From the NCBI GenBank assembly GCA_965221405.1, contig CBDCSE010000003.1, forward strand, positions 620,001 to 684,000: 64,000 nt of DNA, in the 5' to 3' direction. The stretch is from JAPOUP01 sp965221405. Its GTDB lineage: Bacteria; Pseudomonadota; Alphaproteobacteria; Rhodobacterales; Rhodobacteraceae. Position numbers and translations under genes: made by a program. Below, piece by piece: positions 8,467 to 17,407 of the stretch. Under the pieces are notes generated by a model. That model did no database searches. It had not been told where the DNA came from and worked only from the letters and a program-made list of their open reading frames with translations. Every line of letters begins with the position of its first letter. The stretch's first letter is position 1.

Positions 8467-9074
8467 CGGAGCGCCCGGTCGAACATCGCGCCAAGTGGCG
8501 CATGGACACGGAAATTCGCGACGTTGAGTTCCCGTGCGTCGGCGCCTAGGTCGGAATGTGTGGCAACAATCGCTGAGCCGCCACGTTCGAGATGGCTGCG
8601 CATGGCTCGGGTGAACAGTTCGGTTCCGTCCGCGTCCAGGGAGACGGTGGGTTCGTCAAGTGCCCAGATCGGACAGCCCGTGACCAGGATCCGTGCGAGG
8701 CCAAGCCTGCGGCACTGGCCGGCCGACAGATTCCGTGCAGGTCGATTGCGGAGGTTGGAGATGCCAAAGGATTCGAGAGCCTGATCGATCCGGCGCATGG
8801 AGTATAACGCGGCCCAGAACTCAAGGTTCTCGGCGGCCGTTAGCGTGGGCTTGATCCCGTTGAGATGACCGCAGTAAGCGATCGAGTCCGGCTCTACCGT
8901 GATCGTCCCCGCCGTATGCGGCTGTAGGCCCATGATCGTTCGTAGCAAGGTGGTTTTACCGCAGCCGTTCGGGCCCCGAAGCAGAAGCGCCTCACTGGGA
9001 TCGATCTCGAAACGGACGCCTTCGAGAACCGGAAAGCCACCGCGTGCGCAGGCGAGGTCGCTAACGCGAAGCAC
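8463..9074 (-). CDS. ccmA: Heme exporter ATP-binding protein CcmA
   Basis: ATPase of the CcmABCD complex at the inner membrane. The 203-residue product has Walker A GPNGCGKT (residues 34-41), the signature NLSAGQCRRLGLARI, Walker B with PIWALDEPT, and the switch His in IVATHSD. All catalytic motifs are present. Its length fits CcmA, one of the shortest ABC ATPases. It follows the Mth938-like gene by 8 bp. Confidence 0.96.
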   Translation of the reverse strand: MLRVSDLACARGGFPVLEGVRFEIDPSEALLLRGPNGCGKTTLLRTIMGLQPHTAGTITVEPDSIAYCGHLNGIKPTLTAAENLEFWAALYSMRRIDQALESFGISNLRNRPARNLSAGQCRRLGLARILVTGCPIWALDEPTVSLDADGTELFTRAMRSHLERGGSAIVATHSDLGADARELNVANFRVHAPLGAMFDRALR

Positions 9075-9082
9075 CGTATGGC

Positions 9083-9457
9083 CTAGACCGGAAGCAGTGC
9101 CGCACCGACGCGTCGACCTTCACCGAGAAGGACGTTGTAGGTGCGGCAGGCCGAAGGAGTTGGCATGGGCTCGATCGCGAGGCCCGCGTTCACCAGCGCG
9201 TTACGGAACCCCGCGGGAACCCATTCCACCCTGCGCCCCGTTCCGATGAATGCCACGTCAATGTGCGGGGCGGCATCCAGAAGCGGCTGTGTTTCACCGT
9301 AACCCATCCATATCGTAGCGCCTGAGGGAACCACCAGGGCGGCACCTTGGATCACCTTGCCATGCACGCGAAAGAAGCCAGGGCCATAGCTGTCGATGGG
9401 CAGGCCCTGCGCACCCGAGAATGAAACTTCACTGAACTGCATCGGGTCAAGTCCCAT
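9083..9457 (-). CDS. Mth938/NDUFAF3-like domain protein (DUF498)
   Basis: This 124-residue protein belongs to the family whose eukaryotic member NDUFAF3 helps assemble respiratory complex I; the bacterial role is not established. It shows INSYG-like IDSYGPGFFRVHG, the strand GAALVVPSG and the block HIDVAFIGTGRRVEWVP, then RTYNVLLGEGRRVGAALLPV. Its place between secF and ccmA is the usual one in Rhodobacterales. Nothing is unusual in length or sequence. Confidence 0.85.
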   Translation of the reverse strand: MGLDPMQFSEVSFSGAQGLPIDSYGPGFFRVHGKVIQGAALVVPSGATIWMGYGETQPLLDAAPHIDVAFIGTGRRVEWVPAGFRNALVNAGLAIEPMPTPSACRTYNVLLGEGRRVGAALLPV

Positions 9458-9633
9458 GCCGAAAGACCGCTGATCACCGAACCGGTGAAATTACCGCTTG
9501 TACCACCGGACGATACAATGCCTTGCGTCGGGGGTCAAAGGCACTGGCAGTAGGGCGCGGCCGCTGGCGCTGCGGCCGGGTTCCGCCCGCCCCGAAGCTC
9601 GTTGGAGTCACAGCCCGGGGTGAATTATCCGGA

Positions 9634-10602
9634 TTAGGTGTCCGTACCGCCGTACCTGTTTCCCAGATTCGCGTCGGGTTTCGACCAGTCACGCTTTGTG
9701 CCGAGATGGAGCAGGATGTTGGACGCTATGAATACCGAGGAGTAGGTTCCGATAATCACACCCCAGGTCATCGCGAATACGAAACCGCGGATTACGTCCC
9801 CGCCGAGAACCAGAAGCGCGACCAGCGCGAGAAGCGTCGTTCCCGACGTAATGACCGTTCGGCTGAGTGTTTCGTTTATCGAAAGGTTGAGCACGTCCCC
9901 AATCGACTTCTTCCTGAACTTGATTAGATTCTCCCGCACACGGTCGAAAACGACCACCGTGTCGTTGAGCGAGTAACCGACAATGGTCAGCAGTGCCGCG
10001 ATGATGGCGAGGTCGAACTGAATCTGCAGGACCGAGAAGATTCCGATCGTCAGGATCACGTCATGTACCAGCGCGGCCACCGCGCCGAGCGAGAACTGCC
10101 ACTCGAAACGCAGCCAGATGTAGACCAGGACCGCCGCGATCGCGAGCAGTACCGCGATCACGGCTGTCTGGACAAGCTCACCCGAAACCTTAGGGCCGAC
10201 GGATTCCACCGATGGAAACATTATCGAGGGATCGACCTCCCTAAGGGCGGCCTCGACCGCCAGAACGGTTTCCGTTGAGACGCTCTCGTCGCCTTGCTGC
10301 GCCTCGATGCGAACCATCGCGACATGCCTGTCGTCCCCGAAAGTTGGGTCAAATACCTCCGTGATCGATATGTCACCTAGCCCAAGCGGCTGTATTGCCT
10401 GCCGGAATGCTCCGACATCGACGGGCAGCGCGCTTTCAGTGCGTATGGTTGTTCCTCCGCGAAAATCGATTCCGTAATTGAGCCCCACGACCAGAAACAG
10501 TACCACCGAAGCCACCATCGCCAACACTGATGCACCGAAAGTGACCCGAGAGTGCTGGAAGAAATCCCAGCTGGTGTTGGATGGGACGAGTTTCAGGCGC
10601 AT
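9634..10602 (-). CDS. secF: Protein translocase subunit SecF
   Basis: SecF with SecD uses the proton gradient to pull proteins through SecYEG. The 322-residue product starts MRLKLVPSNTSWDFF, has an N-terminal helix, the NYGIDFRGGT motif, and five further helices with SLNDTVVVFDRVREN. I placed the start at 10602, 2 bp after the secD stop; a longer frame to 10644 would run back into secD. The secD-secF order is conserved. Confidence 0.97.
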   Translation of the reverse strand: MRLKLVPSNTSWDFFQHSRVTFGASVLAMVASVVLFLVVGLNYGIDFRGGTTIRTESALPVDVGAFRQAIQPLGLGDISITEVFDPTFGDDRHVAMVRIEAQQGDESVSTETVLAVEAALREVDPSIMFPSVESVGPKVSGELVQTAVIAVLLAIAAVLVYIWLRFEWQFSLGAVAALVHDVILTIGIFSVLQIQFDLAIIAALLTIVGYSLNDTVVVFDRVRENLIKFRKKSIGDVLNLSINETLSRTVITSGTTLLALVALLVLGGDVIRGFVFAMTWGVIIGTYSSVFIASNILLHLGTKRDWSKPDANLGNRYGGTDT

Positions 10603-10604
10603 GA

Positions 10605-12266
10605 TCAGATCTCGATGGTTTTCGGGCGGCGGCGTTCGAACCACATCACGATCATCAGGCGGGTGACGAAGATCGCGGTGAAGACGGATGTGACGATTCC
10701 AAGACCGAGAGTGACCGAGAACCCGCGTACCGGGCCGGAACCCATGACGAACAGGATCGCAGCGGTGATGAATGTCGTGAGATTGGCGTCGATGATCGCG
10801 CTGAGTGCCTTCTCGTATCCGAGTTCGATGGCGCGGGCCGGACCCCGGGCGGTCTTGAGTTCCTCCCGGATCCGTTCGAACACGAGCACATTGGCGTCAA
10901 CGGCCATTCCTATGGTCAAAACGATGCCCGCTATCCCGGGAAGTGTCAGTGTCGCGCCGATGGCGGAGAGAAGTCCGAAAATCATGGCGACGTTCAGTAT
11001 CAGGGCGACGTTGGCGATTATTCCGAACCAGCCATAGCTCAGTGCCATGAACACCAACACCGCGCCGAACGCGACGAGACATGCCACCCGTCCTGCGTCG
11101 ATGCTGTCCTGACCGAGCTCCGGCCCGATCGTGCGTTCCTCGAGAATGGTCATCTCCGCAGGCAGTGCGCCGGCGCGCAGGAGAACCGCGAGCTGGGTCG
11201 ACTCCTCCACGGTGAAACGGCCGGTGATCTGTCCCGAACCACCCGGAATCGCCTCGCGGATCGTCGGGGCGCTGATCACCTCGCCATCGAGGACGATGGC
11301 GAACGGGGAACCGACATTGTCAGCGGTATACTGGCCGAACTTCCGGCCGCCTGTCGGGTTGAAGCGGAAATTGACGGACGGCTGTCCGTTCTGGTCGAAG
11401 GCTGGCTGGGCGTCATTGAGATCCTCTCCGGAAACGACCGGCGTCCGTTCAAGAATATAGTAGACGCCTTGCTCATCCAGGGAAGGATGGATGATGTTGC
11501 GGGGGCCGGGCGAGCGGTCGGGGTCCTGGGTCCGGCCGATGACGGGATGGAAAGTCAGTCGCGCCGTGGTTCCGATCAGGTTCTTGAGCTCTTCTGCGCT
11601 TCCGATTCCGGGAACCTGGATCAGGATCCGCTCCTTTCCCTGCCGCTGGATCGTGGGTTCCCGCGTGCCGACCTCGTCGACCCTTCGGCGGATGATTTCG
11701 AGGCTTTGCTGTATCGTGCGTTCATTCGTTGCGAGCTGTTCCGCTTCCGAGAGCGTGATTACGATGTCCGCTCCATCACCGGTCACCTCTATGTCCGTGG
11801 AACCCGCACCCGTCAACGTCACGACTGGCCGAGCGAGATCCCGAACCGCGCTCAGTGCGACAGCCATGCCTTCGGGCTGGCTGATGCGGACACGAAGCTC
11901 ATCTGGAGGTGAGTCCTGCCTTCGGACGGTCCCGACGGCCTCGCGTTCCTCGCGGAGCGTGTCCCGAACCTCCGGCCAGAAGCCGTCAAGCCGGTCGGCA
12001 TGGACGTCCTCGACATGAACCTCGGCGAGCAGATGGGCTCCGCCCCTGAGGTCAAGGCCAAGGCTGACGAGGGTTGATGGCAGCCAGTCGGGCCAGGCGT
12101 CACGCGCGGCTACGCGCTCCGGTGTTTCCCCCAGCATCTCGATCTCGGCCACTGCGTCGTTGTGCCGCTCGACTCGGTTGTAGAAGGAGTTGGGCATGGC
12201 GAAAAGCAGGCCAAGCGCCACCAGCGCCAGGATCACCACGCGTCTCCAGACGGGGATCTGCAGCAT
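10605..12266 (-). CDS. secD: Protein translocase subunit SecD
   Basis: The 553-residue product carries the N-terminal helix, the periplasmic P1 head domain starting LGLDLRGGAHLL, and the C-terminal RND-type helices with AVDANVLVFERIREE, which includes the conserved proton-path Asp. It starts 3 bp after yajC and ends 2 bp before secF, so yajC-secD-secF form one transcription unit. Confidence 0.97.
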   Translation of the reverse strand: MLQIPVWRRVVILALVALGLLFAMPNSFYNRVERHNDAVAEIEMLGETPERVAARDAWPDWLPSTLVSLGLDLRGGAHLLAEVHVEDVHADRLDGFWPEVRDTLREEREAVGTVRRQDSPPDELRVRISQPEGMAVALSAVRDLARPVVTLTGAGSTDIEVTGDGADIVITLSEAEQLATNERTIQQSLEIIRRRVDEVGTREPTIQRQGKERILIQVPGIGSAEELKNLIGTTARLTFHPVIGRTQDPDRSPGPRNIIHPSLDEQGVYYILERTPVVSGEDLNDAQPAFDQNGQPSVNFRFNPTGGRKFGQYTADNVGSPFAIVLDGEVISAPTIREAIPGGSGQITGRFTVEESTQLAVLLRAGALPAEMTILEERTIGPELGQDSIDAGRVACLVAFGAVLVFMALSYGWFGIIANVALILNVAMIFGLLSAIGATLTLPGIAGIVLTIGMAVDANVLVFERIREELKTARGPARAIELGYEKALSAIIDANLTTFITAAILFVMGSGPVRGFSVTLGLGIVTSVFTAIFVTRLMIVMWFERRRPKTIEI

Positions 12267-12269
12267 TGC

Positions 12270-12590
12270 CTATTCCTTGGGAGGGTCCGCCTTTGTCAGG
12301 ACCTGCGCGATTGTCGAGCGCACGACACGGGCTGTCACGCCCTGGGCGATTTCGACTTCCAGTTCGTTCTCTTCCTTGACCTTGGTGACCTTGCCGATCA
12401 GTCCGCCCTGGGTGACAACCTTGTCGCCTCGTCGCAGGGAGTCCACCATCTTCCTGTGATCCTTGACTTTTTTCTGCTGTGGCCGGATCAGAAGGAAATA
12501 CATTATCACGAAGATCAGGATGAGGGGAATGAAGCTACCGAACGCTCCAAAACCCCCTGCCTCCTGAGCGAAGGCGGGCGTTACGAACAT
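12270..12590 (-). CDS. yajC: Preprotein translocase subunit YajC
   Basis: Small single-span partner of SecDF. The 106-residue product has a hydrophobic helix (about residues 16-38, FIPLILIFVIMYFLLIRPQQ) followed by the family block KKVKDHRKMVDSLRRGDKVVTQGG. The PQQKK pattern after the helix is diagnostic. First gene of the minus-strand sec operon; serS is divergent. Confidence 0.96.
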   Translation of the reverse strand: MFVTPAFAQEAGGFGAFGSFIPLILIFVIMYFLLIRPQQKKVKDHRKMVDSLRRGDKVVTQGGLIGKVTKVKEENELEVEIAQGVTARVVRSTIAQVLTKADPPKE

Positions 12591-12919
12591 ATGTTGGATC
12601 CTTTAGCTGTGGGTCGCTTGGCCTGCGCCCTGCACTTTATTGAGACCATAGTAGCTGCGGCGGCCCGCGTGCGCAAGCTGCGCGGGCCCACTATCCCACT
12701 CCGTGATATTGGTTTGGTGGCAAAGCACCGGGCCGTGCGCTGTTGGCCCTCAGACCGTGCCCGGTTACGTGGTTTCCCGCCACGCTAGATCGGCGCCGGC
12801 AGGAAACGCGTATGGATAGAGCGACGGCGGGTGGAGCGAATGGGTTCGCATTAACGGTCACGTTGCGTTCCTTGAGGGTCCAATCTAGGTTCTCCATTCC
12901 TTAGACGGCGGCAGAGACA
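12591..12919. other. Divergent intergenic region yajC / serS
   Basis: About 330 bp that must hold the promoters of the sec operon (minus) and of serS (plus). I could not single out convincing -35/-10 pairs. No gene seen. Confidence 0.6.
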
Positions 12920-14215
12920 ATGCATGATATCCGAATGATCCGAGAGAATCCGGCCGCTTTTGACGCTGGCATGGCGCGTCTGGGACAGGCCCCGGTCTCG
13001 GATGTTATCCTTGAGTTGGATGCGGCCAGAAGGACCGCTATCGTCTCCGCTGAGGAGGCTCTGGCCGCGCGAAACGCGGCAAGCAGGAAGGCGGGTGCCG
13101 CAAAGGGCGGAGGTGACGACGCGGAATTCGAACGGCTCCGTGCGGTTATCGCCGAAAATAAGGACAGTATCGTCGATCTGGACCGGCAGGTTAGGGAACG
13201 GGACGCCGAACTGCGCGAGATTCTCCTTGGGCTGCCGAACCTGCCACTTGACGATGTTCCGGATGGAAAGGACGAGAACGACAATCGTGAGATCCGCCGC
13301 TGGGGCAAGCCCGGGGAGTTCGGCTTCCCGGCTGCGGAGCATTTTGAGCTTGCCGCGGTTCGGGCGTCGATGGATTTCGAGACGGCGGCGAAGCTTTCGG
13401 GGTCGCGATTTGTCATGCTCAGGGGGGCCGTGGCCCGAGTGCATCGCGCGTTGGCCCAGTTCATGCTGGATGTCCATACCGTCGAGAACGGGTTGACGGA
13501 GGTGAGCGCACCGGTCCTGGTTCGTGAGGACGCGATGTATGGCACCGGCCAGCTGCCGAAGTTCGCGGAGGACAGCTATCGGATCGAGGGCGGAATGTGG
13601 CTGGTTCCGACGTCGGAAGTTACTCTGACGAATTCCGTGCGCGAAATGATTCTCGATGAGGATGAATTGCCTATCCGGCTGACGGCGCATTCGCAGTGCT
13701 TTCGCTCGGAGGCGGGCAGCGCGGGCCGGGACGCCAAGGGTATGCTGCGCCAGCATCAGTTCGAGAAAGTGGAGATGGTTTCCATAACCCATCCGGACCT
13801 GTCGCTGGACGAGCAGGAGCGCATGACCCGGTGTGCGGAGGATATTCTCGAGCGCCTTGGATTGCCGTATCGAACCGTCGTTCTGTGCACTGGCGACATG
13901 GGGTTCGGAGCGAGGAAGACGTACGACATCGAGGTCTGGCTTCCGGGACAGGGCACTTACCGCGAGATCAGTTCGGTATCCGTGTGTGGCGACTTCCAGG
14001 CGCGGCGCATGAACGCGCGGTTCAGACCCAAGGGCGGTGGCAGACCGGAGTTCGTCCACACGCTGAACGGTTCGGGCCTTGCGATTGGCCGCACTCTGAT
14101 CGCGGTCCTGGAGAATGGTCAGCAGGCCGACGGTTCCGTGGACCTACCCGAAGTTCTTCACGGGCGTTATCTAGGTGGCGGGCACCGGATCGCGGCCGAT
14201 GGGATGCTTGTCTGA
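12920..14215 (+). CDS. serS: Serine--tRNA ligase
   Basis: Class II aminoacyl-tRNA synthetase that charges tRNA-Ser. The 431-residue product starts MHDIRMIRENPAAFDAG, the usual start of the coiled-coil tRNA-binding arm (about residues 1-105). The catalytic domain follows with motif 2 (FRSEAGSAGRDAKGMLRQHQFEKVE) and motif 3 near the C-terminus (NGSGLAIGRTLIAVLEN). Length is normal. A 402-residue minus-strand frame (14059-12851) is only the antisense of this gene. Confidence 0.97.
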   Translation: MHDIRMIRENPAAFDAGMARLGQAPVSDVILELDAARRTAIVSAEEALAARNAASRKAGAAKGGGDDAEFERLRAVIAENKDSIVDLDRQVRERDAELREILLGLPNLPLDDVPDGKDENDNREIRRWGKPGEFGFPAAEHFELAAVRASMDFETAAKLSGSRFVMLRGAVARVHRALAQFMLDVHTVENGLTEVSAPVLVREDAMYGTGQLPKFAEDSYRIEGGMWLVPTSEVTLTNSVREMILDEDELPIRLTAHSQCFRSEAGSAGRDAKGMLRQHQFEKVEMVSITHPDLSLDEQERMTRCAEDILERLGLPYRTVVLCTGDMGFGARKTYDIEVWLPGQGTYREISSVSVCGDFQARRMNARFRPKGGGRPEFVHTLNGSGLAIGRTLIAVLENGQQADGSVDLPEVLHGRYLGGGHRIAADGMLV

Positions 14216-15049
14216 CTCCGCGATCCGGACTTCAGGCGGGAGGGTTTGTGCGTAGGATTACCCTACAGTCCGGGAAAAGGGAGTCAGGAACAGCCCGTCA
14301 TGCCGGTGGGGTATGACTGGGCCTCCGCCATGGACCTGAACCCAGCGGTGGGCAGAGCTGCGCCTGCGCTACGCACAGTGGACACCCAAGCGGTCGGAGG
14401 CTTTCCAGTCCGGAACCGCTCTTCACCGGAAAGGACGGTGACGATGCCGATGATGATATGAACGTAGAGCCGCGGCCGGACCAGAGACAGCCCGAAGCGG
14501 CGCATCGGAACCCTCTCAAACAACTCGCCGAACATTTCCACGATCCCTCTTTCCTCCACCGGCCGGATTCGCGTTACAGGGGTCTGCCCGATTGAGAGGA
14601 ATGCCGGAGCGGCCCTTCCGGCGCTTCCGGGCGGCAGGGGACGGCCAGGGATGCCTGGCGGCGGCGCGGCAATCTGGTTGGATGCCCCCTGCACAGCCGC
14701 CTGCCCGCCGCTTCCCGGGCAGGCGGGCCACACAAGGGAAGGAACGTTGGATTCGTCGGCACAAAGGCTCACGGGGCAACATGGCCAACGGCGAATTATC
14801 CACTCCTCACAGGGATCTGGCGTGCTCAGCCGTTCCCCGAAACCGTGGAGGCGGCTTCAGGGAGAGGGTTACGGGGGCGTCGCAGAGCATCCCGTCGGAG
14901 AAGCCGTATTCGCCGGGAAGGGCAGGGAAGTTCCGGCAGGTGCTGCTGTTCCTCATCAGCCTGTCGCACGCTTCGGCGGTTTCCCGCTCCTCCCCCACGG
15001 CCTGGCCGATCTCGCGTGGACTGCCTAAGGCGACGGGTGCGCTGTGCCG
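14216..15049. other. Debris between serS and glk, no intact gene
   Basis: About 830 bp with several overlapping frames on both strands, none with a complete domain. The minus frame 14772-14284 contains VEMFGELFERVPMRRFG, perhaps transposase-derived, but I cannot assign a family. No RNA gene or terminator was found. Confidence 0.45.
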
Positions 15050-16039
15050 TCAGTCCAATTCCTGGGAGCGGATCTCCGCAAGGTGGCCCGCGCAGCCGAC
15101 GAGAGCGGCGAAATCGTCATTGACGACCGTTACGCCGAATCTGTGCATGAAGTCGGTGAATCGCCCTTTGGAACGGAACGCCTCGCCGAATCCAAGATTG
15201 CCCAGATGCGGTGCGAATGCCCTCGCGACACCTCCCGTGAGATAGATGCCGCCGAACGGCAGGTGGACAAGCGCGAGATTTCCGGCGACGGCACCCAACA
15301 GCCCGGCAAATGTCCGCATGGCCTCCGCCACCCTCGGATCGCTGCCGGATTCAAATCCCGCGATGATGTCTGAGGCCTTCAAACGGTGGGGCTCGCCCAC
15401 TTCCCTGCCTAGCCAGGCGTGGATGCTTTCCAGCCCGCGGCCTGACAGGGCTTCCTCGATGTCCGGAAAGCCGCGTGTCTCCTCAAGAAACCGAAGCAGG
15501 TTCAGATCCGCCTCGTTCCGGGCCGGCACGCTCGCATGGCCGGCTTCCGAAGGCATGACCAACCGACCGGAGTTCGTGAAATGGACAGGAGCGGCATTGA
15601 ACCCGGTGCCGATGCCGATCATCAGCCGGGTGTCCATCGGGCCATGGTCCGCCGCCGGAATGATTTCGATAAGGTCCGAGTCCATGATCCGCCCGAGCGC
15701 GTGGCCCTGCGCCTGAAGATCGTTCAGTAGCGCCACCGTTTCCGTCCGGGACGCATCGGCCAGCGTGCCGGTGTCGATTCGCCATTCGACATTGGTCAGT
15801 TCCGCAACGCCGCCGCTTACGGGCCCCGCGACCGCGACGCAGGCTCCAGCGCAGTCGACGTCACCCGCATCCTTGAGGAACCTGCGCAATACCGCCTCCA
15901 GACTGGAATGGTCCACGTTTCGGTAGCGTCGCACGGTTTCCACGAGCAGATGCCCGCCCTCCGCCAACGCCGCGCGGGTATTGGTGCCGCCGATGTCCGC
16001 TAGGAGCGAGAATGCGCTGGATTGGCGGTCAAATGACAT
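15050..16039 (-). CDS. glk: Glucokinase
   Basis: Phosphorylates free glucose with ATP for entry into central metabolism (Entner-Doudoroff in this group). The 329-residue product shows the phosphate-1 motif LLADIGGTNTRAAL, the sugar-binding block LTNVEWRIDTG, GIGTGFNAA, and a late GGIYLTGGVARAFAPHL adenosine motif. It fits the bacterial GlcK/Glk family of about 320-330 residues. The agl locus at 27726-35540 would release glucose inside the cell, so the two are functionally linked though not adjacent. Confidence 0.95.
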   Translation of the reverse strand: MSFDRQSSAFSLLADIGGTNTRAALAEGGHLLVETVRRYRNVDHSSLEAVLRRFLKDAGDVDCAGACVAVAGPVSGGVAELTNVEWRIDTGTLADASRTETVALLNDLQAQGHALGRIMDSDLIEIIPAADHGPMDTRLMIGIGTGFNAAPVHFTNSGRLVMPSEAGHASVPARNEADLNLLRFLEETRGFPDIEEALSGRGLESIHAWLGREVGEPHRLKASDIIAGFESGSDPRVAEAMRTFAGLLGAVAGNLALVHLPFGGIYLTGGVARAFAPHLGNLGFGEAFRSKGRFTDFMHRFGVTVVNDDFAALVGCAGHLAEIRSQELD

Positions 16040-16480
16040 GCATTACCATTTCATGATCCGGGTGGGGATCTGGTTATGCGGTATCGGTCATATTGCAAAC
16101 CCCCTCCGGTTATATCAGCGGGGTCGTGCTGCGGAAACGCTGATTCTTCCCTCTTGGGCCTCTTGCAGAACTCCGCGGTTGAGCGGTTTTTGCCGGGGCT
16201 GGGAAACGGGCATTCTTTCGACGGCTGGCCCGGATATGGATCTGTCCCTCCAGCCGGTATGCTGAAGGTGACTGAACCACGGCACACAGGGAGACGGCCC
16301 CGTGTCCGTGGGAGAATTCCGTATCAGGGGCCCGGCACCGCTCCAGGGGGAACTTCCGCCGTTCCCGGCCGGGTCGGCCCCACCAGGGCGGGAGGTGCCG
16401 CAGATCCCTCGCCGTCGCCGGTCTGGCGGAGGTGGAGCGGCCCGTGCGCCACGGCCACCGCGGCCCCGGCTGTCCGCCGC
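16040..16480. other. Debris between glk and the GntR gene
   Basis: About 440 bp without a credible gene. A GGGCCTCTTGCAGAACTC stretch (near 16157) resembles the tip of IS5-type elements, and the following frames look like scrambled transposase. Must also contain the glk promoter, which I could not place. Confidence 0.4.
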
Positions 16481-16532
16481 GACTTTTCCACAACCGCACC
16501 CCTTGACCATCGCTGATTCGCTGAGCATACGA
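16481..16532 (+). repeat. Diverged IS-end repeat, copy 2
   Basis: Partner of 7488-7538. Ends with GATTCGCTGAGCATACGA. It lies just before the GntR operator, so IS debris reaches to within 20 bp of a live promoter region. Confidence 0.5.
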
Positions 16533-16548
16533 AGATCATCAGACTAAC

Positions 16549-16560
16549 TTGACTAGTCAA
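16549..16560 (+). promoter_or_regulatory. Palindromic operator upstream of the GntR gene
   Basis: TTGACTAGTCAA is a perfect 12-bp palindrome with the CTAG centre often seen in HutC/DasR-type GntR operators. It lies 22 bp before the regulator start, so auto-repression is likely. The left half could also serve as a -35 box. Confidence 0.6.
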
Positions 16561-16582
16561 CTATGCATGTTAAGCTTGCTGC

Positions 16583-17392
16583 ATGAAATCTTCTAGACCG
16601 CATCCCCGATATCAAAGACTGGGAGAGGAAATGAGGGCAGCTATTGCTGATGGAGAATACAACCCCGGCGACAGGCTTCCGAGTGAGTCCGAACTATGCC
16701 TGCAACACGGCGTAAGCCGGGGGACGGTTGTTCGCGCGATCGAGGATCTGGTACGCGAAGGCATTGTTTACCGGCGGCAGGGTGCGGGCAGCTTTATCGC
16801 CCGACCATCGTTGCACCGGCGTGCCGGTCGGCTTCTGAGTTTCTCGCAATCGGCTGCCAATGAGGGACGGAGCTCGACTCAGGTTGTTCTGGTGAAGCGC
16901 ACGATGTCGAAGCTCGAAGCCGGTGAATTTCAATGCGACGGCACGGCGATTTACCTGGAGCGATTGCGACTTCTCGACGGCATCCCTTGCGCGATACATA
17001 GATCGGTTGTTCCGCGTCGGGTGGCAGTTAAGGTGCCGTCGTTAAGCGACGAACAGCCCGAAGAATTGGAGCGCTCTGACTTTTCGCTTTACAGGGCGTT
17101 CGAGCAGGCAGGATTTCGTGTCAGCACTGCGCAGGAACGCGTGGCGACACGGCTTGCCACACCAGAGGAATGCGTGGCGCTTAAGGTCGCGCATCCCGCC
17201 GCTGTGATGACCGTGTTTCGCAGGAGTTTCGATGCGAGGGCAAGTTTGCTCGAGGCTGTCGAAGCCATCTATCACAGCGAATACTACACATTCGATTTTC
17301 GATTGATGACGGCACCGGGCGCCAACATCGATCCGGCCGAATCACAGATCTTAAGCCGTGGAGGGCGTTTGACCCAACCAAAACCAAAGTAG
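16583..17392 (+). CDS. GntR-family (HutC/UTRA) transcription regulator
   Basis: The 269-residue product has an N-terminal winged helix-turn-helix (PRYQRLGEEMRAAIADGEY, then GDRLPSESELCLQHGVSRGT) and a C-terminal UTRA effector domain. UTRA domains bind small metabolites, often phosphosugars. It is the first gene of the plus-strand cluster to 27297 and ends 15 bp before the binding-protein gene, so it probably represses that cluster through the palindrome at 16549. The inducer is unknown; the neighbouring kinase, phosphorylase and SIS genes suggest a nucleoside or sugar phosphate. Confidence 0.9.
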   Translation: MKSSRPHPRYQRLGEEMRAAIADGEYNPGDRLPSESELCLQHGVSRGTVVRAIEDLVREGIVYRRQGAGSFIARPSLHRRAGRLLSFSQSAANEGRSSTQVVLVKRTMSKLEAGEFQCDGTAIYLERLRLLDGIPCAIHRSVVPRRVAVKVPSLSDEQPEELERSDFSLYRAFEQAGFRVSTAQERVATRLATPEECVALKVAHPAAVMTVFRRSFDARASLLEAVEAIYHSEYYTFDFRLMTAPGANIDPAESQILSRGGRLTQPKPK

Positions 17393-17407
17393 AGGGAGTG
17401 ACCGAAA

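Noticed and set aside
12851..14059. 402-codon minus-strand open frame
   Set aside because: Lies fully antisense to serS, whose motifs and length are normal; the minus frame has no domain.
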